Assembly (NCBI GenBank): GCA_900769565.1
Contig: CAAGHC010000054.1
Span: 1-18,512, forward strand
DNA length: 18,512 nt
Source: Clostridia bacterium
GTDB lineage: Bacteria; Bacillota; Clostridia; Christensenellales; Borkfalkiaceae
Direction: 5' to 3'
Below, one piece after another: positions 14,554 through 18,512 of the stretch; position 1 is the first letter of the stretch; each line of letters starts with the position of its first letter. The position numbers and the translations under genes are program-made. The notes beneath the pieces are model-generated. The model was not told the DNA's origin and searched no databases. It was given only the letters and a program-made list of their open reading frames with translations.

Positions 14554-16977
14554 TTATTTTATCTTCTTAAGTCCCCAAATATTATTTGCATAATCACGTA
14601 TACTTCTGTCACTAGCAAAAATACCTGCAGACGCAATATTGTTAAGTGACTTTTTAGCCCATAACATCTTATCTTTATAAACGTTATCAACTACGTTATG
14701 AATATCACAGAACGCCCCAAAATCTGCCAAACACATATACGGGTCTGCAACAGGGCTACCTGTCAATAAATAGTTCGCAATGTCCGAGAAAGATTGACCA
14801 TTAAAGCCAACGTTAAGCGCATTGATAACCTTTTCAAGCTTTTTATTATTTGCGTAATAAACACTTGAATTATAGCCTTGTGCCCAAAGAGTATCAACTT
14901 CTTTAGCCGTGAGTCCAAAGATAAATATATTATCTTCACCACATGCTTGTTGCATTTCCACGTTGGCACCGTCCAAAGTACCGATTGTAAGCGCACCGTT
15001 TATCATAAATTTCATATTACCTGTTCCACTAGCTTCTTTACCTGCTTGCGAAATCTGTTCGCTTATTTCAGTTGCAGGCATAAGTTTTTCAGCCATTGAA
15101 ACACAATAATCTTCCATGTACACAACGTTTAGTTTTTTGTTGATTTTAGGATTTTTCTTAATATCTTCTGACAAACAACAAATAAGTTTAATAATTTGTT
15201 TTGCAAAATAATATCCCGGCGCCGCTTTAGCACCAAAAATAAAGGTTTTCGGCTCAACCGGAAGGTCGGGATTTTCCTTTAATTCATTATAAAGCGAGAT
15301 AATATAGAGTGCATTTAATAATTGACGTTTATACTCGTGTAAACGCTTTGCTTGAACGTCGAAAATTGAATCGGGATTTATTATGCAACCCTGCTTTTTC
15401 TTTGCATATTCACAGAACTGCAACTTTTTAATCCGTTTAATTTCGTTTAACTTTTCAAGCACACCCTTATCATTTTCAAACTTCTTAAATTCAGAAAGTA
15501 CAGACGCATCAGAAACAAACTTATCGCCTATGCAATCTGTTAACAAGTCTGACAATTCAGGGTTTGACTGACAGAGCCAACGTCTATGCGCTATACCGTT
15601 AGTTACGTTGGTAAATTTATTAGGATATACTTCATAGAAATCTTTAAAAATACTTTCTTTGATAATATCGCTATGAAGAGCTGAAACACCGTTAACCGTA
15701 TGTGATGCAACTACGCAAAGGTTTGCCATTTTAATCTGATTATGTGAGAAAATGCTCATCCTGTCAATTTTGTCCCAGTCACCAGGGAATTTATCCCACA
15801 TTTCGCCACAGAAACGCTGATTAATTTCTCTTAAAATCATATGAATACGTGGTAGTCTTCTTGCAATCAAGTCTTCACTCCACTTTTCAAGCGCTTCACT
15901 CATTACAGTATGGTTTGTATATGCAACCGTGCGAGTAACGATATACCAAGAATCGTCCCACGAGTACCCGTAATCATCCATTAAAATACGCATAAGTTCA
16001 GGTATACAGAGCGCAGGGTGAGTATCGTTGATATGGATAGCCACTTTTTCAGGCAAAGTATGAAGTGAGCCATACCTTTTAACGTGGTCTTGCACAATAT
16101 CTTGAAGCGCGGCAGAAACCAATAAATATTGTTGTTTAAGTCTTAAAGATTTACCTTCGAAATGGTTATCAGAAGGATATAAAACTTTAGAAATTAAGTC
16201 TGCTTCGTTATCTTCTTGCATACTGCGAATGTAATCGCCTTGCGAGAAGGTTTTCATATCAAAATCTCTAATATTTTGGGCTTTCCATAATCTTAAGATA
16301 GAAACTGCTTGACTGTCCTTACCAGAAATCATCATATCGTAAGCAACGGCTTCAACTTCTTTTATATCGTGATGTTCGATTTTAAGCCCGCTTTCCGTCC
16401 AATATTCCTTAATATGTCCGTCGAACTTAATTTTATAAGTTTTATCTTGACGTTGCGTAAGCCAAACTTCCCCACCCGGCAACCAAATATCGGGTAATTC
16501 TATTTGCCAACCATCAACGATTTTTTGTTTAAATAAACCGTATTCATATCTAATTGAATATCCCATTGCAGGATAATCTTGACTTGCAAGCGCATCCATA
16601 AAACAAGCGGCAAGTCTACCTAAACCACCGTTTCCAAGTCCTGCATCAGGTTCTAACTCGTATAATTCTTCCATTGAGCAGTTAAACTCATTTTTTAATG
16701 CACTATTAAGTGCATCTTGTATACTTAAATTATACGCATTGTTTTTTAAGGACTGTCCAAGCAAAAATTCCATGCAAAGATAATATACTCTCTTACCACC
16801 TTTTTCACGATATTTTTTATTGAACGCACTACGCTTTTCAAGTAAAATATCCCTAACGCACATTACTACAGCCTTGTAAATTTGTTCCTTGTTTGCCTCG
16901 TGCGGTGTTACGCCGAAATATCTTGATAATTTACTTTTAATAAGTGTTGCCGCATCTTTTTCGGTCATTGTGTTCAT
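14554..16977 (-). CDS. glgP: Glycogen / maltodextrin phosphorylase
   Basis: PLP enzyme that releases glucose 1-phosphate from the non-reducing ends of alpha-1,4-glucans. 807 residues, the normal length. Landmarks: EFLLGQSLKNNAYNL at about 70-84, EPDAGLGNGGLGRLAA at 109-124, RLHEYKRQLLNALYI, and the PLP site GTGNMKFMINGALTIGTLDG with lysine K656. The start MNTMTEK at 16977 has AGGAG six bases upstream; the internal ATG at 16968 is less well placed. It lies 17 nt after glgA and abuts the GH13 gene, so the three form one operon. Glycogen and maltodextrin phosphorylases cannot be separated by sequence alone; the glgA neighbour favours glycogen. Confidence 0.96.
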   Translation of the reverse strand: MNTMTEKDAATLIKSKLSRYFGVTPHEANKEQIYKAVVMCVRDILLEKRSAFNKKYREKGGKRVYYLCMEFLLGQSLKNNAYNLSIQDALNSALKNEFNCSMEELYELEPDAGLGNGGLGRLAACFMDALASQDYPAMGYSIRYEYGLFKQKIVDGWQIELPDIWLPGGEVWLTQRQDKTYKIKFDGHIKEYWTESGLKIEHHDIKEVEAVAYDMMISGKDSQAVSILRLWKAQNIRDFDMKTFSQGDYIRSMQEDNEADLISKVLYPSDNHFEGKSLRLKQQYLLVSAALQDIVQDHVKRYGSLHTLPEKVAIHINDTHPALCIPELMRILMDDYGYSWDDSWYIVTRTVAYTNHTVMSEALEKWSEDLIARRLPRIHMILREINQRFCGEMWDKFPGDWDKIDRMSIFSHNQIKMANLCVVASHTVNGVSALHSDIIKESIFKDFYEVYPNKFTNVTNGIAHRRWLCQSNPELSDLLTDCIGDKFVSDASVLSEFKKFENDKGVLEKLNEIKRIKKLQFCEYAKKKQGCIINPDSIFDVQAKRLHEYKRQLLNALYIISLYNELKENPDLPVEPKTFIFGAKAAPGYYFAKQIIKLICCLSEDIKKNPKINKKLNVVYMEDYCVSMAEKLMPATEISEQISQAGKEASGTGNMKFMINGALTIGTLDGANVEMQQACGEDNIFIFGLTAKEVDTLWAQGYNSSVYYANNKKLEKVINALNVGFNGQSFSDIANYLLTGSPVADPYMCLADFGAFCDIHNVVDNVYKDKMLWAKKSLNNIASAGIFASDRSIRDYANNIWGLKKIK

Positions 16978-16994
16978 ACTGTACTCCTATATAT

Positions 16995-18486
16995 TTAATC
17001 GTTATAAATCTTCTCATATTTACCTGCTTGATTTTTCCAAGAAAAATCACTTTCCATTGCCTTTCTCTGTACGTCTAACCAAGCCTTTTTATTATGGAAA
17101 GTCCTAATAGCCTCGTTTATAACGTAAAGCATATCGTGTGCATTATAATCGTGGAAAGTAAAACCGTTTCCACAAACGCCTGTATAAGCCTTTATACTGT
17201 CGTTAAGTCCACCCGTTTCACGAACTACGGGTACGGTGCCGTATCTGCTTGCAATCATTTGTGAAAGACCACAAGGTTCCATTTTTGACGGCATTAAGAA
17301 AATATCTGCACCAGAATAGATTTTTCTAGACAAATCTTGATTATATGCAATTATCGTAACACACTTACCGTTATAAGCTGTTGCAACGTTTTCAAAGAAT
17401 TTTTCGTAAGAAATTTCACCTTTACCAAGAATAACGATTTGAACGTCTTGACAAAGTAAACTTTCTATTGCCGAACGAATAAGGTCAAGCCCTTTATGAG
17501 AAACCAACCTAGATATAACGGCAATTATCGGCACGTCATCTCTAACGGGAAGATTAAGCATTTTTTGAAGTTCTTTTTTACATATTGCTTTTCCCGACAA
17601 GTCGTTCACGTTGTAATTTGCAAATAAATATTTATCCGTTTCCGGATTATAGTAATCAATGTCTATGCCGTTAAGTATTCCCTTTAGTTTATGAGAATTT
17701 ACATTTATGATTGATTCAAGCCCATGCGCAAAGAAAGAAGTTTTAATTTCTTCAGCATAAGTGGGACTAACGGTAGAAACGACGTCAGTCATTTCAATAG
17801 CGCCTTTCATAAGGTTTACACTTCCGTTAAACTCTACGAAATTTCTAACCGATTCAGGATAACCGAATAAATCACCAAAAGTGTCCATACCAAATATACC
17901 TTGATATTCGATATTATGAATGGTAAATACAGTTTTAATGCGCTTAAAGTTCTCGTCACCGTAATACATACCTTTTAGGTAAATAATAGACGACGCAGTT
18001 TGCCAGTCGTTACAATGCAAAATGTCAGGATAGATATTTAACCTAGCAATGGTATCTAACGCTGCACGAGAGAAAAATGCAAATCTTTCCCCGTCGTCAT
18101 AAAAACCGTAAATATTCCCTTCACGTTTAAAGTAATATTCATTATCAATAAAATAGAATTTAACGCCCTGATATTCAAAGAAAAATACTCCTGCATATTG
18201 TAAGCGCCAACCAACCGAAACGTTAAAATTAGTAATAAACCTAAATTTAGGTCTAAACTCGCTATTTATTGCGCCGTACAAAGGCAAAATAACGCTAACG
18301 TCTAAATTATCGTTTTGAGCAAGCGCTTTAGGCAACGAGCCTAAAACGTCCGCTAAACCACCCGTTGCAATAAACGGTGCAGCCTCAGAGCCCAAGAATA
18401 TTACCTTCTTTTTCTGTTTTACAGTAATTTTAGGTAATTTTGCCGTGTTTTTTTTAGTAGTCTTTTCTTTAGCAGGTAATACTTTA
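16995..18486 (-). CDS. glgA: Glycogen synthase (GT5), 5'-truncated by the contig end, with Lys-rich N-terminal extension
   Basis: Transfers glucose from a nucleotide sugar (ADP-glucose in most bacteria) to the growing alpha-1,4-glucan. 496 residues are visible and the 5' end is missing. Landmarks: KKKVIFLGSEAAPFIATGGLADVLGSLP at the start of the catalytic domain, CNDWQTA, HNIEYQGIFG, RLVSHKGLD and EPCGLSQM near the C-terminus. A TTG at 18395 would give a 466-residue protein but would cut off the first beta-strand; the frame continues upstream through a Lys/Thr-rich stretch (18396-18485) with no Met, so the true start lies beyond the contig. The usual KTGG motif reads ATGG here. It is followed by glgP after 17 nt. 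Confidence 0.94.
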
Positions 18487-18512
18487 AGATCGGAAGAGCG
18501 TCGTGTAGGGAA
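18487..18512 (+). other. Illumina sequencing adapter at the contig end
   Basis: The last 26 bases begin AGATCGGAAGAGCGTCGTG and match the read-through form of the standard Illumina TruSeq adapter. This is library sequence, not genome. Genomic sequence ends at about 18486. Confidence 0.97.

Noticed and set aside
18393..18395. TTG as the start codon of glgA
   Set aside because: It would remove the first beta-strand of the catalytic domain (KKKVIFLG), and the frame remains open and protein-like upstream to the contig end.

Overview
The window looks like an AT-rich, low-GC Gram-positive (Bacillota, Clostridia-like anaerobe) contig. The reasons are an oxygen-sensitive ferredoxin-linked 2-oxoacid oxidoreductase, a T-box leader, sigma-A type promoters of near-consensus form, AGGAG-type ribosome binding sites and the style of the individual proteins. 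The genetic code appears standard. The last 26 bases match an Illumina adapter, so the right edge is a contig end and not biological sequence. Both outermost genes are cut.

Layout, left to right. (1) Positions 1-5606, all on the minus strand and read right to left: a galactokinase-family gene (galK) with its own strong promoter, then a tight cluster paaK - iorA - iorB - paaK'. In this cluster an indolepyruvate:ferredoxin oxidoreductase is flanked by two different phenylacetate-CoA-ligase-type genes, the second cut by the left edge. (2) A 199-bp divergent promoter region. (3) Positions 5806-10681, plus strand: leuS (leucyl-tRNA synthetase) followed after 28 nt by a CtpE-like cation P-type ATPase, ending in a strong bidirectional terminator shared with the convergent gene acpP. 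(4) Positions 10738-18486, minus strand: glgA (5' cut) - glgP - a GH13 amylase, then trpB2 with a T-box leader and its own promoter, then the small acyl carrier protein gene acpP with its own promoter.

How the genes work together. glgA, glgP and the GH13 enzyme form a glycogen / alpha-glucan synthesis and breakdown operon. The ior/paaK cluster interconverts aryl acids (phenylacetate, indoleacetate, hydroxyphenylacetate), their CoA thioesters and aryl pyruvates; the ligases are of the ATP-consuming, AMP-forming type. trpB2 can make tryptophan from indole and serine, and its leader looks like a tRNA-Trp-sensing T-box (UGG specifier candidate, UGGC antiterminator bulge matching a G73 discriminator). 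Together these suggest that the organism salvages aromatic amino acids from indole and aryl acids; this link is inference.

I did not find a clearly undescribed system. There are no mobile elements, CRISPR arrays, rRNA or tRNA genes that I can support. The points most worth a second look are the two paaK paralogues around iorAB, the Trp T-box on a stand-alone trpB2, the Lys-rich N-terminal extension and the Lys-to-Ala change in the KxGG motif of GlgA, the PAGM motif of the P-type ATPase, and the adapter at the contig end.
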